Of a stretch of 64,000 nt of DNA, positions 19,841-31,533 are shown in pieces. A program made the translations under genes and the position numbers. How positions within the stretch are numbered: the stretch's first letter is position 1; every line of letters begins with the position of its first letter. The notes beneath the pieces were generated by a model. It was not told where the DNA came from, did not search any database, and saw nothing but the letters and a program-made list of their open reading frames with translations. The stretch lies in the NCBI GenBank assembly GCA_015143295.1, contig CM026568.1, forward strand, positions 15,568,607-15,632,606, in the 5' to 3' direction. The stretch is from Tetracentron sinense (taxonomy: Eukaryota; Streptophyta; Magnoliopsida; Trochodendrales; Trochodendraceae).

Positions 19841-20900
19841 AATTCATTTTTTTAAAAATTGTTTGAGCTTTTGGGAGATACTTTAGTCTCACATCGCTTA
19901 GAAAAGAGAACCTCCCTCTTTTTTTACTTTTATAAAAGGTCACACCCCCCTCTCTTATTCACACCAAAAAAACACCATAAACTTGGGATCTCTACATCTT
20001 GGGAATCATTCAGAAAAATCCTAGGCTTGAGAATGCTTTAGAATCTCTACAACTTAGAAATCATCTTGGAAAATCTCAACCTTTGGAAACCCTAATGGAG
20101 AAGAGAGCAATAGCTTACACCCTAGACCCGGAGTTCGGATCTTCTTTGCTATTTTCATCTTAAGTGCTTGGTGCACGGGATCATTGGAGCACAATCAAAA
20201 GGTTTGCAACATTTCTCTTACATTCTCTTTCTACCTATCCAAATCTTTTCTTTCCTCGTTTTCCCATAGTAGTCCAAAGATTTTCTTCCAAACGGTCGTG
20301 AGGAAGTGGAAATCCGGGCGAAGGAAAGAGTGGGAAGAAGAGATCTTCGATTTCTCTTCCATTACTGTTCTTTTTATTTATTTTTAAAAAAAATTAGTTA
20401 TTCCATTTTCTATTAAAGTAAGTGGGGCCTCTCTCAAATCGGTCGAGGAGAGAGTTTGGCCATTGCCAATTTAAGGAAAATGGTTTACCGCTCAAGTAGA
20501 GAGAACCATCCCAATTCGGTCGATGAGGGGTACGTTCCAATCTCGAAATAAAAGAATAAAAAAATTAGGTAGGGAAGAGTTTGCCTCGATTTGGTCGAGG
20601 AGAGGCATTCCTATCTCGAAAAAAAAGAAATAATTATTTGGTTGATTTGCTAAATTAAATTAATGGAGAAAGGTTAAACGATAACCGTCGTTCGACGGAT
20701 GAGTTGAGATGCCTAACACTTTCCCTGACTCATAAAGAATCCCGAACTCGATCTCGGTTCTTGAACCGAGAGTTTTTGTAGTGGGTGAGCAATCACACCC
20801 TTATTTTTGATTGGTGGAGACTCTGAGATCTCGACTTCTCATTAGTGCAAAAGCATTAATGTGAGGAGGAGATCGACTCGAGCCGACTATCGCACAAGGT
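19841..20900 (+). repeat. LTR-like sequence with TATA box
   Basis: It has a TATAAAAGG motif at 19931-19939, a C/T-rich start region, an untranslated leader with a GAGGAAG-rich stretch, and three imperfect repeats of CGGTCGAGGAGAG at 20430-20610. A GGTGGAGACTCTGAG segment near 20815 looks like the LTR/internal junction of some gypsy elements. Boundaries and family are not established. Confidence 0.4.
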
Positions 20901-22158
20901 TAAGGATAATTAGTCAAATGGATCACCCTAATATAAGTAGACAATATACTTCACAGGGTATCTACTAATTGATCCAATTCAATACATTTATTACTCATAC
21001 CCACATGCTAGTTAAGAGACTTTTTCTCTTTGTGATTGAGATTCACTACACCATCTTATGGACTAATCCCGTATAAGTCTGATAGAGATATAATGTCCAG
21101 ATGTATCCATATGACTTAGAACAATTCAGTTTACAAGAACCGGGGAAAATCATATCTCCTATGCATTTAGTTCACAACCAATTGAGTGGTTTTCCTACAT
21201 TGTTACATAAGGGACAAAGTGATCTAATTTTATAAGATACCTTATTATATAATACCCAATATAAAAGACAATGTGTGAAACTAATATATTCATTGAAACA
21301 AGAGATAAATACAAGTCTAGAATGGAGAAGATCCTAAATCTATATTAATTTCATAATACAATTTTAGTATATTATATATAATTTCTTTATGAAATCATGA
21401 CATTTATAGTAGTACTGTATAAGATTTTCAAAAATATTGTTATTTTTTTTTCTAACATTGCCTCCAACCTTGAGGGTAGGGTTTGGGCTTAGCCAGTTTT
21501 GTCCTAGAGCTAAGGCTTAACCCAGTGAGGTTTGGGCTGGGTAATACCTAGGTCGTGGGTAATACCTAGGTCGTGGTCTGACTCTACCATTTGATAGGCC
21601 CACGTAGGAGCAAGTCGATCACTTGGAAGGTCAAAGGGGAGGATATAAGAACTAAGTAATATTTTAATCAATTAGGACACATTAAGAATATACTGCAAAT
21701 AGAAGCAAACCCGAGTCTTAAGTTATTATCCCACTCGAGAAGAAATGTGTGACGGATAAAATAACAAAATAGAAAAGGCATACTCTCAGGTCTCACCCCT
21801 TGTCAGGACAATGAAATGTGTCTATTTATCGAAAAAAAAAAAAACATAAGAAGTTGCTCAAGAGATGCTACTCCCTCTTTTATAAAATAGAAGTTATAGA
21901 ATTGAATACAATTTTAGTTGGATCAGATCACCATGGATCCAGACTCGAACTGAGTATTATCATATTCAAAAATTTCATATTCGAATCCAATCCAACATAT
22001 CTACAATAATATCATGGTTCACCCTTATCAGATCCCTTCCAAATCCTAATCCGATCCATGAACAAACCTAGGGAAAAAAGGGACTAGCAGAGAAGAAGAA
22101 TATCATATGGGTACTTCCCATTGAGCACACCCAAAATCCAATCCTGGTCTTAATATTT
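20901..22158. other. Unclassified intergenic repeats
   Basis: 21000-21200 resembles LTR text from copia elements (TTCACTACACCATCTTATGG). There is a short direct repeat GGTAATACCTAGGTCGTGG at about 21540-21575. No gene was recognised. Confidence 0.4.
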
Positions 22159-22323
22159 GGAGCAATGATGGTTCACTTTTCGGTCGTCCACTCTCCGGTT
22201 GTCTTTACTAATTTTCAGCAAACAAAAGTGATGGAACCCACAAAAAGTATAATACTATTTTGTTTTCTTTTATAAAAATAGGGGAGCGTGAACAACCGGA
22301 AAGTGGACATAATATTTTGCTCT
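22159..22323. mobile_element. MITE with long inverted repeats upstream of PP2A-A
   Basis: The left arm GTTCACTTTTCGGTCGTCCA (from about 22171) pairs with the right arm ending near 22310, where the reverse complement reads GTCCACTTTCCGGTTGTTCA. The arms are about 40 bp and closely matched around a loop of under 90 bp, so RNA or single-stranded DNA could form a hairpin. The outer ends are GGAGCA and TGCTCT. Target duplication is unclear. Confidence 0.65.
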
Positions 22324-22339
22324 AATAATCAATTATATG

Positions 22340-22500
22340 GGTTCGGGTCCAAGCCTAGGCTTAATTAAACGTTGGGTCAGTAACAGGCTCCATCCAATCT
22401 TTAAAGCCCAAATTCAGCTCATGGGCTTGTAGTTTCAGTCTAAGCCCAGTCGGCTGGATACGCCAAAGACACATTTGGAGATGCTTTCATCAAATGCCTC
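22340..22500 (+). promoter_or_regulatory. Likely PP2A-A core promoter
   Basis: This segment contains several GCCCA/TGGGC boxes on both strands (AAAGCCCAAATTCAGC, CATGGGCTTGTAG, CTAAGCCCAGT). These match the 'site II' type elements common in plant housekeeping promoters. It is followed by a CT-rich run (22512-22541), a typical plant start-region Y patch. No canonical TATA box was seen. Assignment to this gene rests on position, orientation and the splice-ready leader below. Confidence 0.45.
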
Positions 22501-22591
22501 CGTCGAGAAAAATCAGCTCTCTTTCTCTCTCTCTCTTCCATAAATTTGCCTGGACGGAAGAACGGCACTTCGAATCAGATACGGCAGGCAG
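22500..22591 (+). other. PP2AA: Putative non-coding exon 1 of PP2A-A
   Basis: A GC-richer leader ending in CAGGCAG before GTAGCC, a plausible splice donor at 22592 (another possible donor is at 22608). Plant PP2A-A genes commonly have an intron in the 5' leader. The coding exon at 29960 is preceded by a strong acceptor at 29936, so an upstream leader exon must exist. That this is the one is inference; cDNA would decide. Confidence 0.4.
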
Positions 22592-22886
22592 GTAGCCATT
22601 CAAAACGGTATTACGATCCCTCCTTTTGCTACATCTCCTCTTCCTAATTTTAGGTTTTACTGGTTCGATCTTGAATTATTTTGTAATTTTAGGGTTTTAT
22701 GCTCTGGAATCTGAGTTCAGTCGCCTTATGTTTTTTTCTCAATTCATTTCCCCATTTTACTGGACTTGGCGTTCCAGATCTCAGTTTTTCGGTTGATATT
22801 TCCTTTATTAGGCTTCCTGGTAAAAGAATTTTTCGGTAAGGTAGGTCTCGACCATGTTTTGTTTGAAATCTGGTACGATTTGGTGA

Positions 22887-23440
22887 AGAACATGTGATGC
22901 GATACCCAATTTTTATATCAATGATAACAGTAAAATATGAAAACAAGACAAGTTTGATCTATTAGAGATGATCAATCTCCTTAATTGTGGTGAAAATGAC
23001 CTGCAAATACAAAAACCGAAACACACAAGAACATACATATTTACGTGGTTCACCCGATGTGGGTTATGTCCACAGAGAAGCCTCCTTCTTCATTAGTTCA
23101 GCACGAAGAGATTATAGAGATCACTCTCTCACAGCCTCTCAAAACACTAGACCGAAAATTATATTCTATAACAGACTCCTAATTCAATTAGGAAAACCCC
23201 AAAACATCGTATGGACTGTGCGGACGCACCCCTGAACCCCTGGGCAAGGAGGCCACTGGCCCCTTGCGATCCCCCATTGAGCTCAGTGCTGAGCTTGACC
23301 AACAGAGTTGGGTTTGAGTTGGGTTTGTATTTTCTTCTTTCTTTTTCCTAGGTTCACTATTGGTGATCCTAGGGATGTAGCCCTCTTTCCCCTCAATTAT
23401 ATATAAAATACTGCTTTACCAATAAAAAAAAAGGGGGGTT
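22887..23440. repeat. Copia LTR-like scrap and retroposon tail
   Basis: CATATTTACGTGGTTCACCC near 23040 is text typical of copia LTRs. 23290-23436 ends in TTTACCAATAAAAAAAAA, the kind of tail seen on plant LINEs and SINEs. Both are fragments. Confidence 0.45.
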
Positions 23441-24356
23441 TGGGTGAACAGTACTGAAGTTGTAACAAGCTGAATGCAAGACACTTTGCAAAACATTAAT
23501 GTCATGGATTATTCAAAGACTGGTTTATATTACGATGAGAGCCATCCTTAAATAAGATATTATATGATACGAGATGGACCTAATCTTTGAGAGCTACAAC
23601 AAGTCAACAACCAATGAGACTAGGGTGACATTTTCTTCCTATACACCAAATTTACAATTTCACTTGTTATAAACCATTAAATACGTTATATTCTATGAGC
23701 ACACCAAAAGTAAAAAAAGTTATCTAAATTATTCTAACTACACATCAAATTAAACTTAGAAGTTAGAACTTAAAAGATACATGAAAATTGAAGTCATTAC
23801 CTTAAATCGCGAAGAAGCTTAAAGCCCATTTTTCTTACTGAAAGAGGCCCCGCTCTAGAATTAACCCATTGGGATTCGGAACTGATGGTTTCCGTTGCCG
23901 AGATTAGTGAAGAAGAGATTCGAGCTAGAGAGGTAGAAGAGAAGAATTTGATCATGGAATGACCTCCCAAGTTCGATAGAGTGAAGCTACCAAAGGGTAT
24001 GAACCTTTCTAAGGGTGAAATGAGAAGGATTTACAAATTTAGAGATATTCCTTATATAGTAATATATCTACCTATTCTAGTTGAGAAGATAACGTTAGTG
24101 GATCACCTCACTCATTTTTGAGTGGAGTTTAGATTCTCTCAGCAGCTGAGAGGGATGTTGATGAAACATCATGATATGTTTTGTGTCATTGAAGGGGGAT
24201 AGGGAATCGGTGTTCCTCCAGGAAGCCTATCATGATTCTCAATTGATGGACAATGATCTTGGATCTACCACTGCTTGAAAATAGAGAATGAGATAGCCCA
24301 ACCTCGAGTATAGGCCCTTGTTTTTGTATGGCTTGCTAAGGCAGAGAGTCTCCTTA
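23441..24356. other. Unclassified intronic sequence
   Basis: No gene recognised. 23950-24280 can be read as a short degenerate ORF (PKFDRVKLPKGMNLSKGEM) of unknown origin. Confidence 0.35.
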
Positions 24357-24546
24357 CATACTCTTCTATTATAATAAAGATAACTTAATTTGTTTTTCCA
24401 GAAAAGTTTTTTCCTCCTCCATATATACTCTTCTATTATAAGAAAGATATCTTATTTTGTTTTTCTAGAAAAGTTTTTTCCTCCATATATACTCTTTTAT
24501 TATAAGAAAGATATTTTATTTTGTTTTTCCAGAAAAGTTTTTTACT
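24357..24546 (+). repeat. Tandem repeat, about 2.5 units of 65-70 bp
   Basis: Copies of ACTCTTCTATTATAAGAAAG followed by a TTTTGTTTTTCCAGAAAAG and TTTTTTCCTCC tail. Confidence 0.8.
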
Positions 24547-25086
24547 CCCTAGTGTTGCAGTATCCCCTCTCTGAGTATGCCATCTCGAGCCATTAATCTA
24601 TTAGCAAAGGGATTGATGAATAACAAGTGAATAAAACACCAAGAAATATTTAATTTTTTTTGCAGAATATGAAGGCTGCTTAAAGAAAACTCCTAAATGA
24701 AAGTATTTAAACATGAAACATGGTTAAACATAATTAGATAATTAAACCTATATAGAGGGAGAGCTGGTTAGAGAGAGAGAAGGATAAACGTAAGAGAGGG
24801 CGAGAGGGTGAGAGTTCTGCATAGCGTAGATTTTTGAGAAAGCTTGAGAGAGAAAAACCCTTAAGAGGAAGAGAAGTTGCGAACTTTAGATTGTGAGTGA
24901 GTGTTAGAGAGCTTGAGGGAAAGAGAGCTTGTGGGGGTGGTAAAGAAGTTGTAGGTTGAGAACGTGAGCACACTGTGAGTGTGGGATAGAGAGTGTTGAG
25001 GAGGTTGTGAGATTGAGAGCTACGATAGAGGAATTGTGACTTGTGAGTGAGGGGTTTGTGATTTTGGAGATGAAAGCCTCCAACCT

Positions 25087-25091
<5 letters not shown>

Positions 25092-25126
<35 letters not shown>
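25092..25126 (+). repeat. GA microsatellite
   Basis: About 17 GA units within a wider GA-rich stretch (24740-25140). Confidence 0.9.
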
Positions 25127-25129
<3 letters not shown>

Positions 25130-25885
25130 GTTGTAGGGCCGTGAGTTGTTGAGAACGTGCGAGTCCCCTCCATAGTGCATAGAGGACTTCATTCTTGTAG
25201 GATTAAACAAAACCTGAAGTAAAATCCTATTAATAGATAATTGGGATAGAGAGAGGGATTCTTAAAATATTTAGGAATTTGGGTGCTCATAGACAGATGG
25301 ATTCTAAAAATAAAAGACAAGGCTTTTTGGTATTGGTGCATGGGAAGAAATTGTTGGGGTGCTCGTAACTACACCTTAAAATTAATCCCTGCCCTACTTA
25401 GATTCCAATTCCTAAACTAAGATGCTCGTAACAACACCGTAAAATTAATCCCAGCCCTATTTAGATTCCAATTCCTAAACTAAGACAATTTTGATAACTA
25501 TTAAGATAAAATATAATCTTAGCATGCGTGATATGGAATCTTCCCCTTGGCAATTGTGGGTATGTATCGACATCATATTAAGATATACCTCTTCAAATTT
25601 CTTGGCTTTATGTTTATCCTCCTTTCAATCATTAAATCCAAAAATATAAGGTAATGTTGGGGAATGCATAACGATTAAGTTGAGGTCTATTGTTAAATTG
25701 TTGACCATCTAGTTAAGACCGTTTGGTAACATAAAGTTGAATACGAAATAAGATCCCAAAGCTTGTTTGGTGAATGGCTAAAAAAAAGGGTGCCAATTTC
25801 CAACCCAACACGTCAACCCTTTTGAAATTGCCCAAATTTTTTCTATTGGTACTTGATATATATATATCTATATGTATATATATAA
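25127..25885. other. Unclassified AT-rich intronic DNA
   Basis: A short direct repeat lies near 25365-25490 (GATGCTCGTAAC with AATTCCTAAACTAAGA, two copies). A TA-rich tract lies at 25853-25884. No gene. Confidence 0.45.
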
Positions 25886-27020
25886 GGAAAAGCTGAAGGA
25901 CTATACAAAATGAGAGTAAACAGGTTCACCTGGTGGTGAACCGAAGGGAACAAACAAATCTAGTACTTCCTCAAAGTACTATTTAAATATCAAACAAACT
26001 GAAAGGACCCAAGAAATCGGAAGATAGGGCCCACTCTAATCAAGAACTGTACGCCTAGCTCGTCAAAGCCCGTCCTGATTGAATACCATGAAATAAGGAG
26101 CTGGCGGCACCTCTGACACACCTTCTCTAAAGAAGAGGCTACATCATCAAATACTCATATGTTCCTCTCCCTCCAGATTGACCAGCCAATAGCCTCTAGA
26201 AGTAAGGCCCTAAAACTGATAACGAAGCCTCCAACTCTCCCGTAATCTAGCAAGATAAAAAGTCTTGGAAGGAACAAGGGAAGGTTCAAGAGACCTCAGA
26301 CAAGAGAGAAAGTGACTCCAAATGCCCAAAGCAAAGGGACAATGCATTAGTAGGTGATCTACGAATTCCTCAAGCTCAAGACAGACGAAGCATCTCTCAG
26401 TCAGCCTCCACCATCTACTTTGCAAATGATCAAACATGAGAATCTCATCCAAGAATGCCGACTAGAGAAAAAAGGATATTTTAGATGGAATACCGGCATT
26501 CCACACAAAGTGATATGGAAAGGGAAGACTAGGAGTACATACAATGCTTGCACAAATGAACTCATTGAAAACCAACCCTTGCTACCCCTAGACCATAAAC
26601 AAACATCCCTACAAGTGGAGGAAATTTTGACCGTCATGAGCTGATTAAGCAAACACATAAGGTCTTCAATTTCCCAGCCGTTTCCATTTCAATATGATGC
26701 CCCAAATAGGGGCATCCTCCAACCATTCCAAGTAGGAAGCAATAGAGGTATACCTATCGGAGGCAATTGAGAATAAACTCCTAAACTCACCCCAGAGGGG
26801 GGTTGTCCACACCTGGGGTCTAGCCAAAATTTCACATCTAGACCATTACCCACTTTGAATTTAGTTTCCTTTACGAAATTCGCTTGAATATTCATGATAG
26901 CTTTCCAAAGTCCACAATCAAGCAGGCATTTGACAACTTTGGATTCCCAAACCGAGTTCTCCTCATGCTTAGATACTATAAGTATTCTCTAAAGGCTATC
27001 TCTCTCCGCCCCAAATCGCC

Positions 27021-27342
27021 ACAACCATTTATCGAGTAAGGTTTTATTGACAACCCTTAAGGGTTTTACATTTAGTCCACTGACTTTCATCAAGTGGCAT
27101 ACTTGCTGTCAATTGACCAAATGGTATTTTCTAGACTCAGTTCGGTCATTCCACAGAAAATCGCATTACAACTACTCCAGCACAACCATTTACTGAGTAA
27201 GGTTTTATTGACAACCCTTAAGGGTTTTACATTTAGTCCACCGACTTTTGTCAAGTGGCATACTTGTTATCAATTGACCAAATGGTATTTTCTAGACTCA
27301 GTTCGGTCATTCCACAGAAAATCACATTACAACTGCTCCAAC
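27021..27342 (-). repeat. 161-bp tandem duplication inside LINE
   Basis: Two copies begin at ACAACCATTT at 27021 and 27182 and are very similar throughout. The unit length is not a multiple of three, so it disrupts the reading frame. Confidence 0.88.
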
Positions 27343-28127
27343 TTGTTCGCAATGGATGCTGGAATAGGGAAAAGTGAGAGAAAGTAGATTGGAAGGCTGT
27401 TCAGAGTGCTTTTGATTATTGTTAGCCTACCTCCTTTCGAGAGAGGGATTTCCAACCAGCCAGTCTCATAAAAAACGGGCCAATTACTGGACTAAGCTTT
27501 GAAACTAGACCTTAGGGGTAGACCCAAGTAGGATGTCGACAAAGAACCTGCTTTGCAACCTAGGCAGGCAGCTAAAAGTGACAGATTGGTGACAACGACC
27601 ACCCAAAAAATCTCACTCTTCTAGAAGTTTATCATCAAACTCAAGACCGTTTCAAAGCATCTCAAGAGACAACGGAGATAGCCAAGCTGTCGAGAGGAGG
27701 CCTCACATAGAATCAATCTACCATTTGCAAACTGAATGTGGTTGATGGATACATTCTCACTACCAACCGAGAAACCTCTAAAGAAAAATTCGTCTGCTCT
27801 ACTGATCATTCTGCCTAGGGCTTTAGTAACTAAGATGAATAGAAAAGAGGAGAGTGGATCGCCTTGGCACAGACCACGAGAACTGCAGAAATATCCCATC
27901 GGGCAACCATTGATGTGGATAAAGAACGTTATTGAGGATACGCATGATCTGATCCACATTCGCCATTTAATTCCAAATCCCATCCTTCCCATAACATATT
28001 TCAAGAAGACCCAATTAACATGATCATAGGTTTTCTCCTCGTCTATTTTGGAGAGGAGACCAGGATCATCACTGCGGATTCTATCTTCCACTCATTCATT
28101 TGCAACAAGGATGCCATCCAAGATTTG

Positions 28128-28350
28128 AATTGGTGCTCCATCAAGTATGAAGGGGTCAACTTGGGAGAAGTGTTAGCATGATTGGTCTATCTCGATCATC
28201 CCGAGACCTTTCCTATGGGTGATCTTGTTTTTTTTTTGTATTTTCCTTCTGCCCCTCTCTCTTGGGTTCACGTGCTCGTGAACTTTTTTGCTTTTCTGTG
28301 TTTGTACTTATCCTATTAATTATTTGCTTGATTACCAATAAAAAAAAAAC
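28128..28350 (+). mobile_element. 5'-truncated retroposon tail inserted in LINE
   Basis: About 220 bp on the + strand ending GCTTGATTACCAATAAAAAAAAAA. It separates two LINE RT pieces (GAFVGGHQ-like and QILDGI-like) that are contiguous in relatives. It is probably a LINE or SINE 3' end; a target duplication is not clear. Confidence 0.6.
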
Positions 28351-28745
28351 TGATGGCCACCAACAAACGTGCTCCCTGGGAAGGAGAGATGATGAAACCC
28401 AAAATAGACTTTAGTCGGGAAGCGAAAGTCCTTGCCATAATTTTATACACAATTCCAATTAAGCTAATCAGACGGTAATTCTTCAAATCAATGGTCCCTT
28501 CAACCTTAGGGATGAGGGCGATGAAAGTGTTATTCAAGGTCCGATCTAAACTTTTAAACTTCCATTTTCGTGAAACTCGATGGAAACTTCCATGAAGTCA
28601 TTATATACAATGTTCCAACAATTTTTGAAGAATTCATTGGAAAAACTGTACGGACCCAATGCATTAGTACCCTGCATCTCCTTAATGACACCCAAAATCT
28701 CTTCCTCACTGAAGGGCCCTAAAAAGTCTTGTTGCGCATCATACC

Positions 28746-29936
28746 TTTTTTACTGACCCATGTGAGGGGTTCGGGATTGTTTTCCCCTCACTGTTGTTAT
28801 AATTGGATTGGATTTGCATTTGGCTGTCCTGATACAACCGGTCATATGTCTAGTTAATAAATTAACACATATATAATTATGTAAATTATTTTTAACATAA
28901 AATTTCCATGTAAATATTATCTTAGTTCAAAACATATTTAACTTATATAGTTATTATATAAATTTGATTTATTACATATTTAAATACTTCTATATATATT
29001 TATATATATCTAATAATTATGTTCATAATATATTTGTTAAATATTAAATTGTAAGTTCTAATGATATTATAATTCAAAATATAGTAAGATTATATTTAAT
29101 TATTAAATACAATATGTATATTTATTTCTACAAATATATTTTATTGAATGATTAATTATTGTTTCATAATTGATTATTATTTATTAATTTTACATGTGTT
29201 AGATGGACCGGTTCGAGTTGAGGGTTCTTGTTGGGCTGGTTTTGGTTATGCCCTTTCCAACCCATTTCTTTTAGTCAGTTGCTTTTTATCATATTCTCTG
29301 ATTTACCGATAAAAAAAATTTATTAAAAATTTATTTATAATGGGTTGGGTTCGGGTTGAGAGTTCCTACCCAGCCCAAAACTGATCCGATCCAACCCGAA
29401 CCCAGCCTCGACCCATTGTTACACAAAGGTGGAAAATAAGCAATTTTAAAGCTAGAAAAGGGGGGGGGGGTATTTTTGGGATTATAAATCTTTGTAAGGA
29501 TAAAACAATCAAATTTTAAGTAAATTTAATGCACATGATAAATGGAAATAGCTTAGCGCAAAAGCTCATTCAACTATCTTAATCAAGCAGAGACCTGAGA
29601 GCTTAACGAATCAGAACTATTAAGCGTACTAGCTGATTCTTTCAGATGTGCAAACAACATGTTCCCAAACAAGCTTAACTGCTGAAATTCAGCATTAGGC
29701 TGTATTAAGACATTGAATTAAGCTTTCTCAAACACTACCTGATTTTCATATAGTTTCAGAATTATATTAGTGGGAAAGTTGTGAAATTTATGTGGTATTA
29801 GTTGGTTGCTTGGGTGTTACCAGATATTGGAATCTATTCTCTGCATTAAATTTCTTACAAGTCACGACTTACTGTCCATCTCAAATTATTTTCTTTCTGA
29901 CTTATGGTTGTTTGTATTTCTGATTTTCTTCTGCAG
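28746..29936. other. AT-rich intron 1 end
   Basis: Very AT-rich at 28850-29190. A retroposon-type tail (TTTACCGATAAAAAAAA) is near 29300, a run of ten G at 29461-29470, and the acceptor at 29936. A CCCAGCC/GGGTTGGG inverted motif at 29340-29420 looks MITE-like. No gene. Confidence 0.45.
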
Positions 29937-30352
29937 CTGTGATAAACTTGTAAGGTACAATGGCTATGATTGACGAGCCGCTGTATCCAATTGCTATTCT
30001 GATAGACGAGCTAAAAAATGAAGACATTCAGCTGCGGTTGAACTCAGTTCGCAGGCTCTCGACAATTGCACGTGCTCTTGGTGAGGAGAGAAGCCGAAAG
30101 GAATTGATTCCTTTCCTCAATGAAAACAATGATGACGATGACGAGGTACTTCTTGCGATGGCAGAAGAATTGGGGGTATTTATTCCTTATGTTGGGGGAG
30201 TGGAGTATGCGCATGTTTTGCTCCCACCCTTGGAAACTCTTTGCACTGTAGAGGAAACTTGTGTAAGGGACAAAGCAGTGGAGTCATTATGCAGAGTTGG
30301 GGCCCAGATGAAGGAAAGTGATTTGGTTGATTGGTTTATTCCGTTGGTGAAG
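29937..30352 (+). CDS. PP2AA: PP2A scaffold subunit A, first coding exon (residues 1-131)
   Basis: The coding part begins at ATG 29960, after a 23-nt leader following the acceptor AG at 29936. The protein starts [19 protein letters not shown], the highly conserved N-terminus of plant PP2A 65-kDa regulatory subunit A. This subunit is a solenoid of 15 HEAT repeats that holds the catalytic C and regulatory B subunits of protein phosphatase 2A. In Arabidopsis the family (RCN1/PP2AA1 and paralogues) acts in auxin, brassinosteroid and other signalling. This exon covers roughly HEAT repeats 1-3 and includes [25 protein letters not shown] and [14 protein letters not shown]. It ends at AAG before GT at 30353, phase 0. 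The sequence is intact and strongly conserved. Confidence 0.97.
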
Positions 30353-30889
30353 GTCAGATAGTTGCTTTTCCTTTGATGTTTGATTCTGATCAGTGCTTGG
30401 TTCTTCATTTTGTTTAGTGGCGTTTGAGCAACAACTGTACTGAATCCTTTTGAAATGTTTGGCTCTCTTCAAGGGAGTTACCTTAGTCTTGCAAAGGTCA
30501 GCCATCTCGATGGTTTGTTGACTTCTAATCTAAAAGAATCATGGGCACTTGAACCTTTTCCCCAAGCCACTTGGACTTGGTATTTGCCACAAACTGCCTA
30601 TCTCACACTGCAATGGCATGTTTGTTTTATTGGGTTTTGAAGGTTTGGTTAACCTAGATAGAACTTGACAAAGTAGATCTAGAGTCGTTTGTTGCTCTTT
30701 CTGAGGTCCCCAAAATTTGTCTTATTTTCTAAATGGTTTCCTTGCTTTTGACTTGTTTCCATATTAGTAACACTATTTCTTCAACTATTTTTATTTTTCT
30801 TAAGCTTTTGTATCTTATACACTAGTGTTCGTACCTCGATCCCATCACTATATTTCCTTTCGCACTCACTTATAATTTCCTACCTTCAG
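30353..30889 (+). other. PP2A-A intron 2
   Basis: 537 bp, GT...AG, T-rich. No repeat element was recognised. Confidence 0.9.
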
Positions 30890-31136
30890 AGACTGGCAGC
30901 TGGGGAGTGGTTTACTGCTCGAGTTTCCTCATGTGGATTGTTTCATATTGCTTACCCAAGTGCCTCGGAGATGTTAAAGACAGAATTGCGGTCAATATAC
31001 AACCAGTTATGCCAAGATGACATGCCTATGGTCAGGAGATCAGCTGCATCGAACCTGGGAAAGTTTGCCGCTACTGTTGAATCTGCTCATCTAAAGGCAG
31101 ACATCATGTCAATATTTGAGGATCTGACACAGGATG
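30890..31136 (+). CDS. PP2AA: PP2A-A, second coding exon (residues 132-214)
   Basis: It reads RLAAGEWFTARVSSCGLFHI through YNQLCQDDMPMVRRSAASNL to SIFEDLTQD. 247 nt, starting in phase 0 and ending after one base of the next codon (GAT G). The acceptor is TACCTTCAG and the donor GTATGT. It covers about HEAT repeats 4-5, with the classic DDMPMVRRSAASNLGKFA helix turn. The splice phase matches the next exon exactly. Confidence 0.96.
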
Positions 31137-31159
31137 GTATGTGGATTTTTATTATGTAT

Positions 31160-31477
31160 TCGTTTTTTTTGGCTGAATAGCAAGAAATTTTATTGAGGAA
31201 GAAAGAATTTATGAGAAGGGGAATTAGGCTGTTCCCACTGTACGTGTAGCCACACATACAAAAAACATGTAGTCGTTTGAGGCCATCTAGAGAAAAAGTC
31301 GTAAGAATTAACATCATGAAATTCTTTTAGAGCCCCTGCCCAAATTCGTGGGTCTCATCCGACGGAGGCAAATAATATGGGTAGAGAAGATTTAACCCTG
31401 TAAATAATCATCTTGTTCCTCTCTCCAAATACTCCAAGAGATAACGAATGATAGCATATCCAAAGATAGTTGCTTGA
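31160..31477 (-). pseudogene. LINE 3' end, antisense
   Basis: Minus-strand coding residue LSFVISWSIWRE (the W..WRERN motif at the end of LINE ORF2), then a 3' UTR ending CTATTCAGCCAAAAAAAA at about 31163. It is truncated on its 5' side by the hAT-like end at 31478. Confidence 0.6.
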
Positions 31478-31533
31478 CATGGTTCAAAATGTGGACGAAA
31501 TATCGTTGATATTGATGATATTTCTCGATTTTA

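Larger units (their letters stand above)
25886..28745 (-). pseudogene. Antisense LINE in intron 1 (RT and zinc-finger end)
   Basis: L1-type ORF2 remnant. Right to left: RT start (EEEILGVIKEMQGTNALGPY, about 28600-28740), IALIPK/YRLISLIGIVYKI (28316-28537), then EKTYDHVNWVFL..VMGRMGFG..W and GLCQGDPLSSFLFILV with a decayed active site FANG instead of FADD (27621-28091). The thumb and zf-RVT follow (FVCLELEEFVDHLLMHCPFA, 26210-26452). A 161-bp tandem duplication and a + strand retroposon tail interrupt it. It cannot be functional. Confidence 0.82.
22592..29936 (+). other. Putative intron 1 (5' leader intron) of PP2A-A
   Basis: About 7.3 kb. Contents left to right: copia LTR-like scrap, LINE/SINE-type tail, unclassified AT-rich DNA, short tandem repeat, GA microsatellite, TA-rich tract, antisense LINE with its own insertion, and AT-rich sequence. 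The acceptor TTCTTCTGCAG ends at 29936. Confidence 0.45.

Noticed and set aside
29461..29470. G-runs (also 37259, 52924, 59319) and the C-run at 63532 as a regulatory theme
   Set aside because: Long G-runs could form quadruplexes, but they sit in unrelated contexts and are prone to sequencing error. No consistent pattern was seen.
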